From Planctomycetota bacterium (GTDB taxonomy: Bacteria > Planctomycetota > UBA1135 > GCA-002748355): a stretch of 47,736 nucleotides of DNA. The notes under the pieces were generated by a model that was given only the letters and a program-made list of their open reading frames with translations, had not been told where the DNA came from and did no database searches. The stretch lies in NCBI GenBank assembly GCA_002685965.1, contig NYZE01000073.1:1-47736 (forward strand), read 5' to 3'. Both the position numbers and the translations under genes were made by a program. Positions 40,141 to 47,736 of this stretch are shown here, in pieces (positions within the stretch are counted from its first letter, which is position 1; every line of letters starts with the position of its first letter).

Positions 40141-41256
40141 ATGAGAGCCTGCACCTTCGCCCTGCTCGTGCTCGCCGTCGCGGCGCCGGCGCAACGCCAC
40201 CGCCGCCTGGTACCCAAGGACAGCGAGCACATCAAGCTGGTCCGGATTCAGTCGCCGCGGCTCACCAAGCACTGGGGCCGCCCCATGTTCCTCGAGGCCG
40301 GTGTCGTCGTACCCACGAACCGCAAGGCCAGCAAGAAGCTGCCTGTCTGCTACAACATCCACGGCTTCGGCGGCTCGCACCGTGCAGCGTGGGGTCGGGG
40401 CAAGCGCGTCTTGCAGAAGATGAGCCTCGACGACTACCCGCGCATGATCTACGTCTACCTGAACGCGGCGTGCCCGCGCGGCCACCACGAGTTCGCGGAC
40501 AGTGCCAACAACGGTCCCGTGGGCACCGCGCTGATCCACGAGCTGATCCCCGCGATCGAGAAGCGTTTCAACGCCGATGGCACGGCGAACGGCCGCTTCC
40601 TTACCGGGCACTCGAGCGGCGGCTGGTCGAGCTTCTGGCTGCAAGTCACCTACCCGGACTTCTTTGGTGGAACGTGGTCGACCGCTCCCGACTCCACCGA
40701 CTTCCGCGACTTCACAGGCATCAACATCTACGCCTTCAAGAACGCCTACGTCGATCCGAAGGGCGAGCCGATCCAACTCATGCGCCGCAACGGCAAGTGG
40801 GTCAGGACGATCAAACAGTTCGCACAGGGCGAGGTTGCGCGCCAACCATTCGGCGGCCAGTTCTCGAGCTTCGACTACGTGTTCAGCCCACGCGGTGCCG
40901 ACGGGCTACCGCTGCCATTGTTCGACCGCGACACCGGCAAGATCGACCACGCCGTCGCCCGCGCCTGGCAGAAGTACGACATCGGCCTGATCCTCAAGCG
41001 CAACTGGCACACCATTGGCTCCAAGCTCTGGGGCAAGCTGTGCATTTACGTGGGCACGCTGGACACGTTCCGCCTCGAGGGGCCGAGCAAGCTCCTGAAG
41101 AAGGACCTCGCCGACCTCGGCAGCAACGCCGAGATCATCCTCGTCGAAGGCCGTGACCACGGCTCCCTCATGCGGCCGCACAAGAGGCTGTGGCCGGACG
41201 GAATGATGCACCGGATTCATCACGAGATGCGGGCGCGCTGGGAACGGGGACGGTAG
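40141..41256 (+). CDS. Secreted esterase, alpha/beta-hydrolase fold
   Basis: A 371-residue exported protein from ATG 40141, 13 bp after the PhoU-like gene. The signal peptide (C-T-F-A-L-L-V-L-A-V-A-A-P-A) ends near residue 18. The esterase-D/PF00756-like fold shows Y-N-I-H-G-F-G-G-S-H (oxyanion), the nucleophile Ser158 in T-G-H-S-S-G-G-W, and late Asp and His candidates in G-T-L-D-T-F and G-R-D-H-G-S-L. It is broader and more basic than the esterase at 28132 and only distantly similar. Such secreted esterases act on polysaccharide acyl groups, siderophores or polyesters; the substrate cannot be told. Confidence 0.82.
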   Translation: MRACTFALLVLAVAAPAQRHRRLVPKDSEHIKLVRIQSPRLTKHWGRPMFLEAGVVVPTNRKASKKLPVCYNIHGFGGSHRAAWGRGKRVLQKMSLDDYPRMIYVYLNAACPRGHHEFADSANNGPVGTALIHELIPAIEKRFNADGTANGRFLTGHSSGGWSSFWLQVTYPDFFGGTWSTAPDSTDFRDFTGINIYAFKNAYVDPKGEPIQLMRRNGKWVRTIKQFAQGEVARQPFGGQFSSFDYVFSPRGADGLPLPLFDRDTGKIDHAVARAWQKYDIGLILKRNWHTIGSKLWGKLCIYVGTLDTFRLEGPSKLLKKDLADLGSNAEIILVEGRDHGSLMRPHKRLWPDGMMHRIHHEMRARWERGR

Positions 41257-41310
41257 AGCGGGTTTGGGCTGGGCCAACGCACCGTCCGCCCCACCTCACC
41301 ATCCCGACCA

Positions 41311-41514
41311 TCACCGGCCGTCGTCGTTTACTTCTCGATCGCGCTCTTCGTCACCCGGGAGCACTTCCCGGCCGCAGCGCTTGCGCACCGCCTCGCGCAG
41401 CAGGAACTCGATCTGGCCGTTGACGCTGCGCATCTCCTGCTCGGCCCAGCCCCGCAGTTCGTGGAAGAGCTTCGGCGAGATGCGGAGCAGGAAGGGCTTG
41501 CGCTTGACCGCCAC
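41311..41514 (-). CDS. Arc-type ribbon-helix-helix DNA-binding protein
   Basis: A 67-residue protein from GTG 41514. The strand K-P-F-L-L-R-I-S-P-K-L is followed by helix A (L-F-H-E-L-R-G-W-A-E-Q-E) and the turn R-S-V-N-G-Q-I-E-F-L-L-R-E-A-V, the standard RHH fold that dimerises and inserts its strand in the DNA major groove. The tail is charged and likely disordered. It lies 12 bp downstream of the SPFH gene in the same operon. A small Arc-like gene directly after an SPFH gene is a pairing I have met in other bacteria; the target, perhaps their own promoter, is inference. Confidence 0.82.
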   Translation of the reverse strand: MAVKRKPFLLRISPKLFHELRGWAEQEMRSVNGQIEFLLREAVRKRCGREVLPGDEERDREVNDDGR

Positions 41515-41526
41515 GAGACTTCTCGC

Positions 41527-42414
41527 CTAGCCGTGCAGCGTCCCCGTGTTGACGACCGGAGTCACGTCGCGTTCCGAGCACAGCACCACGAGCAGGTTAC
41601 TGACCATCTGCGCCCGACGCTCCTCATCGAGGTCGATGACGCCTTCGCTCTTCAGGTTGTCGAGGGCCAACTTGACCATGCCGACGGCGCCATCAACGAT
41701 CCGCGTGCGCGCCGAGATGATCGCTTCGGCCTGCTGTCGGCGCAGCATCGCACCGGCGATCTCTGGCGCATAGGCAAGGTGCGACAGCCGCGTCTCGAGC
41801 ACGTCAATGCCGGCAAGCTCGAGGCGTTCGCCGAGTTCTCGCTGCAACTCGCGGTTGACGACCTCCGTACTACCCCGCAGCGAGGTCTCCTTCCCCTCGT
41901 TGGAGTCGTACGGGTGCCCGGTCGCCAGTTGGCGCACCGCGGACTCCGACTGCACCGTCACGTAGTCTTCGAAGTCCTCGACGTCGAGCATCGCGTGTGC
42001 CGTGTCACGCACACGCCAAACGACGATCGCCGCAATCTCGATCGGGTTGCCTAGCTCGTCGTTGACCTTGAGCTTGCTGCTCTCGAAGTTGCGCACGCGC
42101 AGCGACACGTTGCGCCGCACCGTGAACGGGTTCACCCAATAAAAGCCCGGTCGGCGAACCGTGCCCTTGTACCTGCCAAACAGAAGCAAGACCTTCGCGT
42201 GGTTCGGATTCACGAGCGTCAAACCGATGAAGCCGAATGGGAAGAGCAAGAAACAGGCGATGAGCCCCACGATGATCCACCACTCCGGCCCCCCCCGCTC
42301 GTCGGCCGCGATCGCAAAGCCGATCCCCGCGCCGAGTAGGCCCAAGGATGCAAGAATGGCCATCACCCCGTGGACGGCGGGCTGGGCTGCGTTCTCCGTC
42401 GATCTGCCTGTCAT
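41527..42414 (-). CDS. SPFH/band-7 (stomatin/prohibitin-like) membrane protein
   Basis: A 295-residue protein with AGGGA 8 bases before ATG 42414. Two hydrophobic helices near the N-terminus (about 17-35 and 45-68) anchor it. The band-7 domain follows: [27 protein letters not shown], and [12 protein letters not shown] helical region with [23 protein letters not shown] (about 210-240) is the flotillin-like coiled coil for oligomer formation. It would form membrane microdomain or protease-regulating rings. No NfeD or FtsH gene is adjacent; the partner here is the RHH gene. Confidence 0.92.
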   Translation of the reverse strand: MTGRSTENAAQPAVHGVMAILASLGLLGAGIGFAIAADERGGPEWWIIVGLIACFLLFPFGFIGLTLVNPNHAKVLLLFGRYKGTVRRPGFYWVNPFTVRRNVSLRVRNFESSKLKVNDELGNPIEIAAIVVWRVRDTAHAMLDVEDFEDYVTVQSESAVRQLATGHPYDSNEGKETSLRGSTEVVNRELQRELGERLELAGIDVLETRLSHLAYAPEIAGAMLRRQQAEAIISARTRIVDGAVGMVKLALDNLKSEGVIDLDEERRAQMVSNLLVVLCSERDVTPVVNTGTLHG

Positions 42415-42509
42415 GTGATCTTCCCTTTCGACCTCAGACTATCGTATTGATATCATAAAGATTCCCTTTTCACTCCTAGATCTTCTAACTCAATCCAAAC
42501 ACCCTGTTT
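42415..42509. promoter_or_regulatory. AT-rich divergent promoter region of SPFH and DUF1294 genes
   Basis: This 95-bp gap is the most AT-rich stretch I noticed. It contains the 8-bp palindrome TGATATCA (42448-42455) and, on the minus strand, a TATGAT -10-like box (42457-42452), which would give the SPFH mRNA a leader of roughly 30 bases. I see no convincing -35 element at the normal spacing, and nothing clear for the plus strand. Confidence 0.35.
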
Positions 42510-42764
42510 ATGACCCTTCTGTACGGCATCGTGGCGATGAACCTGCTGACCTTCCTGGCCTTCGGCCTCGACAAATGGACGGCCCGCAAGGGCAAATGGC
42601 GGGTCCGGGGCCTGCACCTGCTGTGCCTGGCAGCGGCCACCGGAGCCATTGGCGCCTGGACCGGCGTGAGTGTTTTCCGCCACGAGCAGCAGAAGAGGAG
42701 CTTCCGCTTTTGGCTCTTCGTGGCGACGGCGTTCAACGCCGTATGGGTCTGGCTATTGCTGTGA
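42510..42764 (+). CDS. DUF1294 small membrane protein
   Basis: An 84-residue protein. The family pattern is clear: a first helix ending in L-T-F-L-A-F-G-L-D-K-W-T-A-R-K-G-K-W-R-V, a second helix L-H-L-L-C-L-A-A-A-T-G-A-I-G-A-W, then V-F-R-H-E-Q-Q-K-R-S-F and a last helix. In other bacteria the domain is sometimes fused to a cold-shock domain; here it stands alone. Function unknown. Its last 12 bases overlap the 3' end of the convergent gene at 42753. Confidence 0.85.
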   Translation: MTLLYGIVAMNLLTFLAFGLDKWTARKGKWRVRGLHLLCLAAATGAIGAWTGVSVFRHEQQKRSFRFWLFVATAFNAVWVWLLL

Positions 42765-44549
42765 TGGCAGGATGAGTAGCGCGACCGCAGTGCCGTAGCT
42801 GCGCCCCAGTTCGTGCGAGTCGACGAAGCAGCCGTCGATCTCAGGCACCGACAGCACGATGTCGCGTTGCTTGCCACGCCACTGTGCCGCCTTGCTGCCG
42901 AGCAAGTCGAAGGCCATCTCGCGACCGAGCATGTCGAACCAGAAGAAGAACCCGCCGTAGCCGAGGCCGTTGGCGTGATCGTCGTACTTGCGTGTCGACG
43001 CGAGTTGTTCATGGTGCTCGAATGCCGCCGCGACCGCGCTGATTACCGCCTTCTCGTTGCTGGCGTCCCACACGAACAACGCGGCTTCGCAGTACGGCAT
43101 GCGCCCGGCTGCACCTTTTACGCTGGCGCTGGCTGGCCGGCGCCGGCCAGCCTGGAAGTAGCTGAAAGCACCACGTCCGGTCCGGCACCGCTTCAGCGAC
43201 ACAACGGCCCGCTTGATGTCCTTTGCCGGAAGCCTCACGCCGTGTCGCCTCGCAGCGTGCAGCGCCATCAGCACTGCGGCGGTCGCGAACGGGTTCGCGT
43301 ACTCGTGACGAAATGCCCCGTCGCTCTGCTGTCGCCCCAGAGCTTCGGCACAAAGCGCAGACAACGCCTTGCGCAGCCCACCCGCATCGTGACCGGCGAG
43401 ATCGACCTTGGTGTCGAGCACATCGCAAACAAGGTGGATCGGGTAAACCCGCGCCCAGATCCACTCGTCCTTGTCGTTCGCCGCCACGTGCTTCGGATCG
43501 AGGCAGTACGCCAGGCCACGCGCGATGGCCGCGTCACAGCGCTTCGGGTTGGTGACGCGGTGGCGCAACAATGCACGCACGCACAGTGCCGTGACCGCGA
43601 CGTAGACGTTGGGCAGGCTGTCCTGTCCGCCGAAGTCGTAGTTGCTGTCCAGGAAACCTCCGTCCTCGTTCTGCATGCCCAGCAGAAAGTCCACCGACCG
43701 CCGGCGGAGCATCGACAGGTCCTTGGCGGTGCGTGGACAGGTCGTCCCCAGCGCGTCCGCCTGCCATCCCCCAGGCAAGTCCCGCCAGATCCAGAAGCCG
43801 CGACTGATCGGCCCGAAGCGCTCGGCCTCGGCGGCGGCACGGCGACCGAGCGCGTGCTGGGGATGCGCTTGCGCCAACTTCTGCCAGGCGGTCGTGGCGG
43901 CGGTGTGTTTCCCGAGCAGAAAGGTGATCGCGGCGTCCAGAAAGCGCCCGCGAACGCTCTTCACCTCGGTCTCGCCGAGCGCAGCGCGAGCGCCCGCGAG
44001 ATCACCCTTGCCCAAGGCCTGCAGCGTCGCGCGGATGGCAGGGGATGCGGCAGCACCAAAGCTAGCCGCGGTCGCCGGTAAGAACGGGCGCAGCCGGTGT
44101 TCCAACCAGGCCGGGCTAAACGTCGTAATGGAATGGGCCCGCGCCAGCTCCTTGCCCTTCGCGTCGAGGACGAGAAAACCCGGCTCGACGAACCGAAACG
44201 GCCGTAAGTCGTAGCGCTTGGCATCGGCACGTTTCGGCGCGCCACGAAACAGAACAAACTCCTGCAGCAGCTCGCCGATGTCGGGGTCCGAGAAGAACCC
44301 CGCGCGCATGTACATGTCGATGGCCAGGAGCCGGTCCATCGGCGTCTTTGGAACGCGGCTGACGTACCAGAACACGCGACGCTCTTGTGCACGAGCTGCG
44401 GCCAGCGCTGACTCGAGGGAATCCTGCCACGGCAGGTGCAACCCGACCTTGGCCGCTGTCGCGGAAGGCCGGGGTCGGCGCTGCGCGACCGCATCCGCGA
44501 CCGACAGCAGCGCACAGCAAATCGAAACAGCACGCATGGCGACACCCAT
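42753..44549 (-). CDS. Secreted thioredoxin-like/prenyltransferase-squalene-cyclase-like protein
   Basis: 598 residues from ATG 44549, or 594 from ATG 44537. A signal peptide (I-C-C-A-L-L-S-V-A-D-A-V-A-Q) is followed by a thioredoxin-like domain (about 30-160: S-L-E-S-A-L-A-A-A-R-A-Q-E-R-R-V-F-W-Y-V, P-G-F-L-V-L-D-A-K-G-K-E-L) without a Cys pair, so not a redox thioredoxin. The C-terminal half (about 270-590) repeats alpha-alpha units such as V-D-F-L-L-G-M-Q-N-E-D-G-G-F and A-L-G-R-Q-Q-S-D-G-A-F, the terpenoid-cyclase/prenyltransferase toroid. There is no D-x-D-D-T-A cyclase motif, so it is probably a binding or structural toroid. Function unknown. Confidence 0.75.
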   Translation of the reverse strand: MGVAMRAVSICCALLSVADAVAQRRPRPSATAAKVGLHLPWQDSLESALAAARAQERRVFWYVSRVPKTPMDRLLAIDMYMRAGFFSDPDIGELLQEFVLFRGAPKRADAKRYDLRPFRFVEPGFLVLDAKGKELARAHSITTFSPAWLEHRLRPFLPATAASFGAAASPAIRATLQALGKGDLAGARAALGETEVKSVRGRFLDAAITFLLGKHTAATTAWQKLAQAHPQHALGRRAAAEAERFGPISRGFWIWRDLPGGWQADALGTTCPRTAKDLSMLRRRSVDFLLGMQNEDGGFLDSNYDFGGQDSLPNVYVAVTALCVRALLRHRVTNPKRCDAAIARGLAYCLDPKHVAANDKDEWIWARVYPIHLVCDVLDTKVDLAGHDAGGLRKALSALCAEALGRQQSDGAFRHEYANPFATAAVLMALHAARRHGVRLPAKDIKRAVVSLKRCRTGRGAFSYFQAGRRRPASASVKGAAGRMPYCEAALFVWDASNEKAVISAVAAAFEHHEQLASTRKYDDHANGLGYGGFFFWFDMLGREMAFDLLGSKAAQWRGKQRDIVLSVPEIDGCFVDSHELGRSYGTAVALLILPSQQ

Positions 44550-44571
44550 CTCTGCTTCATAATCGACGCCG

Positions 44572-45408
44572 GTGGGAAAGTCTCGCGAAGACCTCAGGCT
44601 CGGTCGCCGCCGCCTGCGCGACGGCGGCCACGATGCGCTCGTACGGGAAGAACCGTTGATCGTCGAGGTCGACGGCGAGCAGCTGGTGACGATGCACACT
44701 CCCGGCGCCGACGAGGCCTTCCTGGTCGGATTCCTCCTGGCCGAAGGTATCGTCGAAGACGCGCAGACGATCGAAACGATCGACTTCCGGAAGGGAATCC
44801 CGCTCGACGAACCCGGGCCAAAACCGGACGGCGAGGGCTTGGTCGCCGACCGCATCGTGGCGCGACTGCGCGCGGGTGTCGTCACCCCGCGGCGTGAAGC
44901 GCTTTGTCGCACCCATGAAATCCGACCATCGTGCGGCATCTGCGGGGTCGAGGAGCACCACGACCTGCTGCCACGCGGCCAGCCGTTCGCGCCACGCACA
45001 CCCGTCATCGCCACCACGACCTTGCGCCAACTCATGCGTGAGTTCGAGGGGCAGCAATCCCTGTTTCGAGCCACCGGCGGCAGTCACGCCGCGGCGATCG
45101 CTTCCGTGACCGGACAGCTGCTCGGCTTCGGCGAAGACGTCGGCCGACACAATGCGGTCGACAAGGCGATCGGTGACGCCGTCCGCAGCGGACACGACGT
45201 GGCGGGGAGCGTCGGCCTCCTGTCGGGCCGCGCCGGCTACGAACTGATCGCCAAGCTACTGCGCGTCGGCTGCCCGATCATCGTGGCGATCTCGGCCGCT
45301 TCCGCCCTCTCGTTCGACCTGTGCCGCGAAGCGGGCGCGACCCTGATCGGCTTCGCCCGCGACGGCAGTTGGAAGGTCTACTGGGACGAGGAACGCATCG
45401 ACCCGTGA
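44572..45408 (+). CDS. fdhD: Formate dehydrogenase accessory sulfurtransferase FdhD
   Basis: A 278-residue protein from GTG 44572 that passes sulfur from a cysteine desulfurase to the molybdenum cofactor of formate dehydrogenase. The persulfide-carrying Cys121-x2-Cys124 loop reads P-S-C-G-I-C-G-V-E-E. Other hallmarks are V-T-M-H-T-P-G-A-D-E-A-F-L-V-G-F-L-L-A-E-G-I, T-G-G-S-H-A-A-A, G-E-D-V-G-R-H-N-A-V-D-K and S-G-R-A-G-Y-E-L. No formate dehydrogenase gene is in the window; moeA at 14989 serves the same cofactor. It diverges from the cyclase-like gene with only 22 bp between starts. Confidence 0.95.
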   Translation: MGKSREDLRLGRRRLRDGGHDALVREEPLIVEVDGEQLVTMHTPGADEAFLVGFLLAEGIVEDAQTIETIDFRKGIPLDEPGPKPDGEGLVADRIVARLRAGVVTPRREALCRTHEIRPSCGICGVEEHHDLLPRGQPFAPRTPVIATTTLRQLMREFEGQQSLFRATGGSHAAAIASVTGQLLGFGEDVGRHNAVDKAIGDAVRSGHDVAGSVGLLSGRAGYELIAKLLRVGCPIIVAISAASALSFDLCREAGATLIGFARDGSWKVYWDEERIDP

Positions 45409-45484
45409 AGCGACGTATCGTCAACCTCGCGTCGATGTGCCGCCAGGGCTCACCTTCCCCGCGGCGACGTTCGAGCGCAGCGCG

Positions 45485-45808
45485 TCACTGACCTGACGGT
45501 CGCTCGACGCTGCACCGCCAACACACGGTGAACTGACCCTCGATCGTCTCACTGCATCCAGAGCACTGCCATGCGGGGGCGTCAGTAACGGTGTCGTGGT
45601 CGCCAGACTGCTCGTAGTCCCGCACGATCTCGACAGCGCGCTTGGCGTCGTCGTTCTGGATCACCCAAACGGCCGGCTGCGTGCTCATGTCGAACTTCGT
45701 CGTCGACAGCCCCTCACCGCGCACAGTCGCCGAAATGCCAGCGGCATTGAGTAACCCCTTTATGTGGTGCGCGAGCATCGAGTTCGGCGCAACGTAGACC
45801 TTCATCAT
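45485..45808 (-). CDS. DUF2007-type protein with C-terminal zinc ribbon
   Basis: A 107-residue protein from ATG 45808. The first part (V-Y-V-A-P-N-S-M-L-A-H-H-I-K-G-L-L-N-A-A-G-I-S-A) is the small alpha/beta DUF2007 fold, thought to be related to PII-like or signal-transducing folds. Residues 81-98 add Cys-x2-Cys (Q-C-S-G-C) and Cys-x2-Cys (V-C-W-R-C), a complete zinc ribbon. No function is known. It stands alone between convergent fdhD and the kor operon, with no terminator-like hairpin that I could find in the 76-bp gap to fdhD. Confidence 0.82.
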   Translation of the reverse strand: MMKVYVAPNSMLAHHIKGLLNAAGISATVRGEGLSTTKFDMSTQPAVWVIQNDDAKRAVEIVRDYEQSGDHDTVTDAPAWQCSGCSETIEGQFTVCWRCSVERPSGQ

Positions 45809-45898
45809 GCGTACGATTCTATCGCAGTTGCGCGTCGGTCAGCCGAGTTCCACTCGGCCACTCCGGCGTTCGTTGCGGTGGCACGCCTTGCGCTACCC

Positions 45899-46945
45899 CT
45901 ACCCGACTTCCCAGGTATTCCCCGAGTAGATCAACTGCTCCAGCGTCCGGTCCGGCGACTTCTCGCGCGCCTTCTCGATCTGCCGGTGCACGATGGTCTC
46001 GTAGTTCGGGATGTCCGAGATCTGACGCAGAATCCCGATCGGCGTCGGGTCGCGCAGTTCGCGCAGGTGCGCCATCGCGAAGGCCAACGTCGGGTTCGAA
46101 TCGGTTGGATCCCAGACGACCAGGTCGTCCTTTGTCCAGGTCTTCCCGTCCGGGTCCGCTACGTCGAGCTTGACGACTCGCATGCCGAGGCGGTCCCAGA
46201 CCAACCCCTGATCCTCGTCCTTGCCGAACACGAGCGGCTCGCCCTTCTCGAGGCTAACCAGCTGGTCATCGCGCACCTTGCGGTCAACGATCGGCTCGAA
46301 CGCCTTGTCGTTGAAGATATTACAGTTCTGGAGAACCTCGATGAAGGCCGTTCCATCGTGCGCCGCCGCGGCGCGGATCGTGTCCTTGATGTGCTGCCCC
46401 ATGATGTCGACCGTGCGCGCGACGAAAGTCGCCCCGGCGCCGATCGCCAGGGCGAGCGGATTGAACGGTGCATCGGGTGAGCCGATCGGCGTCGACTTGG
46501 TGACCTTGCCCTGCTCCGAGGTCGGCGAATACTGCCCCTTGGTCAGGCCGTAGATGCGGTTGTTGAACATCAGTACTTTGACGCCGACGTCCCTCCGCAG
46601 CAGGTGGATCAAGTGATTGCCACCGATCGACAAGCCGTCGCCATCGCCCGTCATAACCCAAACGTCGAGGTCTGGGTTGGCGACCTTGAGCCCGGTCGCG
46701 ACCGCAGGCGCGCGACCATGGATGGTGTGGAAACCGTAGGTCTCCATGTAGTACGGGAAGCGGCTCGAGCAGCCGATCCCGGACACGATCGCAACGTTGT
46801 CGCGGTTGACGCCCATCTCGGCGAAGGCTTGCTGCACCGCGTTGAGAATCGCGTAGTCGCCACAACCAGGACACCAACGAATCTCCTGGTCCGTGCGGTA
46901 GTCCTTCTTGGTGAGCTTCTCCGGCGTCGGTGCGGCCGCGGTCAT
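45899..46945 (-). CDS. korB: 2-oxoacid:ferredoxin oxidoreductase, beta subunit (KorB-type)
   Basis: A 348-residue thiamine-diphosphate subunit. ATG 46945 overlaps the alpha-subunit stop as ATGA; a longer frame upstream is only open DNA over korA. The typical start is R-W-C-P-G-C-G-D-Y-A-I-L, with the TPP motif G-D-G-D-G-L-S-I-G-G-N-H and N-N-R-I-Y-G-L-T-K-G-Q-Y-S-P-T-S. The late C-N-I-F-N segment matches KorB. Together with KorA it oxidises 2-oxoglutarate or a similar 2-oxoacid to the CoA ester, reducing ferredoxin, the oxygen-sensitive alternative to the dehydrogenase complex. No gamma or delta gene is visible here. Confidence 0.93.
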   Translation of the reverse strand: MTAAAPTPEKLTKKDYRTDQEIRWCPGCGDYAILNAVQQAFAEMGVNRDNVAIVSGIGCSSRFPYYMETYGFHTIHGRAPAVATGLKVANPDLDVWVMTGDGDGLSIGGNHLIHLLRRDVGVKVLMFNNRIYGLTKGQYSPTSEQGKVTKSTPIGSPDAPFNPLALAIGAGATFVARTVDIMGQHIKDTIRAAAAHDGTAFIEVLQNCNIFNDKAFEPIVDRKVRDDQLVSLEKGEPLVFGKDEDQGLVWDRLGMRVVKLDVADPDGKTWTKDDLVVWDPTDSNPTLAFAMAHLRELRDPTPIGILRQISDIPNYETIVHRQIEKAREKSPDRTLEQLIYSGNTWEVG

Positions 46946-47736
46946 CGCAACACCTCCTGCACCTTCTCCCGGATCTCCCGGTTGGTGAACGGACGCCCGG
47001 TGACCTTGTTCATAGGTAGGTAGTTGGCGGGGATCTCGGCCGCGAGGATGCGCGACAGCTGCCCCATGTTCATCTCGGGCACGAGCACCTGCTCGAACCG
47101 ACCAATCGTCGCTGCCAGCGAGTTGGGCAGCGGCCGGATGTGCCGCAAGTGCAGGCGGGCAACCTCGCAGCCGGCGCGGCGCGCTTCGCGCAGTCCGCCG
47201 CAGATCGCACCCTGCGTCGAACCCCAACCAATCACGAGCAACTTGCCCGACTCCGGCCCCTCGAACTCGGGCTCGGGGATGTCGTTGGCCACAGCTTGCA
47301 CCTTCTGTGCGCGGGTCTTGACCATGTGGAAGTGGTTCTCCGGGGCGTAGCAGACGTTGCCCGTGATGTCCTCCTTCTCGAGACCACCGATGCGGTGGCG
47401 CAGGCCCGGCGTGCCGGCTTTGACCCAGGGACGAGCCAGCGTCTCGGAGTCTCGCATGTACGGCTCGTAGTCCGTCGGGTCGGTGTGAAAGTCGACCTTG
47501 AACTCGGCCAGGTCTTCGATCTTCGGCAGGTGCCACGGCTCGGAACCGTTCGCGAGATAGCCGTCCGTCAGCAAGATGACGGGCGTCATGAACTTGGTCG
47601 CGATCCGGCACGCTTCGATCGCCATATCGAAGCAGTCGGCCGGGGTCGCCGCGGCGATCACCGGCAGCGGGCACTCGCCGTTGCGACCGTAGATCGCCTG
47701 GAACAGGTCGGCTTGCTCGGTCTTGGTCGGCAAGCC
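46942..47736 (-). CDS. korA: 2-oxoacid:ferredoxin oxidoreductase, alpha subunit (KorA-type), 5' part outside window
   Basis: 265 residues of the C-terminal part, open to the window edge. The first visible residues are G-L-P-T-K-T-E-Q-A-D-L-F-Q-A-I-Y-G-R-N-G-E, the exact conserved site after the CoA/TPP-facing loop. Next come T-P-V-I-L-L-T-D-G-Y-L-A-N and the C-terminal domain with V-I-G-W-G-S-T-Q-G-A and L-R-H-I-R-P-L-P, V-P-E-M-N-M-G-Q-L. Family members often carry the gamma domain fused in front, which would place it in the missing part. It is translationally coupled to korB. Confidence 0.93.
   Translation of the reverse strand, partial: GLPTKTEQADLFQAIYGRNGECPLPVIAAATPADCFDMAIEACRIATKFMTPVILLTDGYLANGSEPWHLPKIEDLAEFKVDFHTDPTDYEPYMRDSETLARPWVKAGTPGLRHRIGGLEKEDITGNVCYAPENHFHMVKTRAQKVQAVANDIPEPEFEGPESGKLLVIGWGSTQGAICGGLREARRAGCEVARLHLRHIRPLPNSLAATIGRFEQVLVPEMNMGQLSRILAAEIPANYLPMNKVTGRPFTNREIREKVQEVLR

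Noticed and set aside
46946-47674. Extension of korB upstream to 591 codons
   Set aside because: It runs through korA in another frame; the ATGA overlap start gives the normal KorB length and N-terminus.

Overview
The window is gene-dense, GC-rich chromosomal DNA with about 39 supportable protein genes. I saw no tRNA, rRNA, CRISPR array, insertion sequence or phage gene. The organism is a diderm bacterium: it carries apolipoprotein N-acyltransferase, tripartite RND efflux, an outer-membrane beta-barrel and a full MreBCD-PBP2-RodA set. Several traits suggest Planctomycetota or a related lineage: an ECF sigma/anti-sigma pair, secreted esterases, a YfhO-like giant membrane protein, short SPFH plus ribbon-helix-helix genes, and many short conserved orphans. 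That placement is inference; no marker gene settles it.

Layout. (1) 1-5.5 kb: the 3' end of a secreted protein with a PA14-like tail, an ECF sigma factor with its membrane anti-sigma partner (minus strand), a divergent CPCC-motif small protein, a beta-barrel protein and an orphan membrane protein. (2) 5.5-11.9 kb, minus strand: a tightly overlapping elongasome operon mreB-mreC-mreD-mrdA(PBP2)-rodA. MreC is very divergent and PBP2 carries a large extra segment. (3) 11.85-12.22 kb: the only long non-coding gap, holding a leader hairpin, a 23-bp direct repeat of a dyad that contains DnaA-box-like 9-mers, one perfect TTATCCACA, and a strong terminator. (4) 12.2-16.2 kb, minus strand: a 58-residue membrane protein, a membrane-anchored coiled-coil protein, lnt and moeA. 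(5) 16.3-28.0 kb, plus strand: adaptor plus two RND pumps, then ribH, nusB, ftsY and an O-antigen-ligase-like protein, mostly overlapping or a few bases apart. (6) 28.1-31.4 kb: a secreted esterase, an ALDH7-family dehydrogenase and a small membrane protein. (7) 31.4-38.3 kb: an envelope-glycan or lipid-carrier style cluster (YfhO-like protein, GT2, FAD oxidoreductase, two methyltransferases). (8) 38.3-41.3 kb: Na/Pi cotransporter, PhoU-like regulator and a second secreted esterase. (9) 41.3-47.7 kb: RHH plus SPFH pair, DUF1294, a thioredoxin-like/cyclase-like protein, fdhD, a DUF2007-zinc-ribbon protein, and korB with the 3' part of korA running off the window.

Taken together, the region is dominated by envelope construction: elongation of the wall, lipoprotein acylation, membrane-protein targeting (FtsY), efflux and surface glycan assembly. 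Redox and cofactor genes (moeA, fdhD, korAB, ribH) are interspersed. The best candidates for something undescribed are the repeat/DnaA-box element in front of mreB, and the paired divergence of MreC and PBP2.
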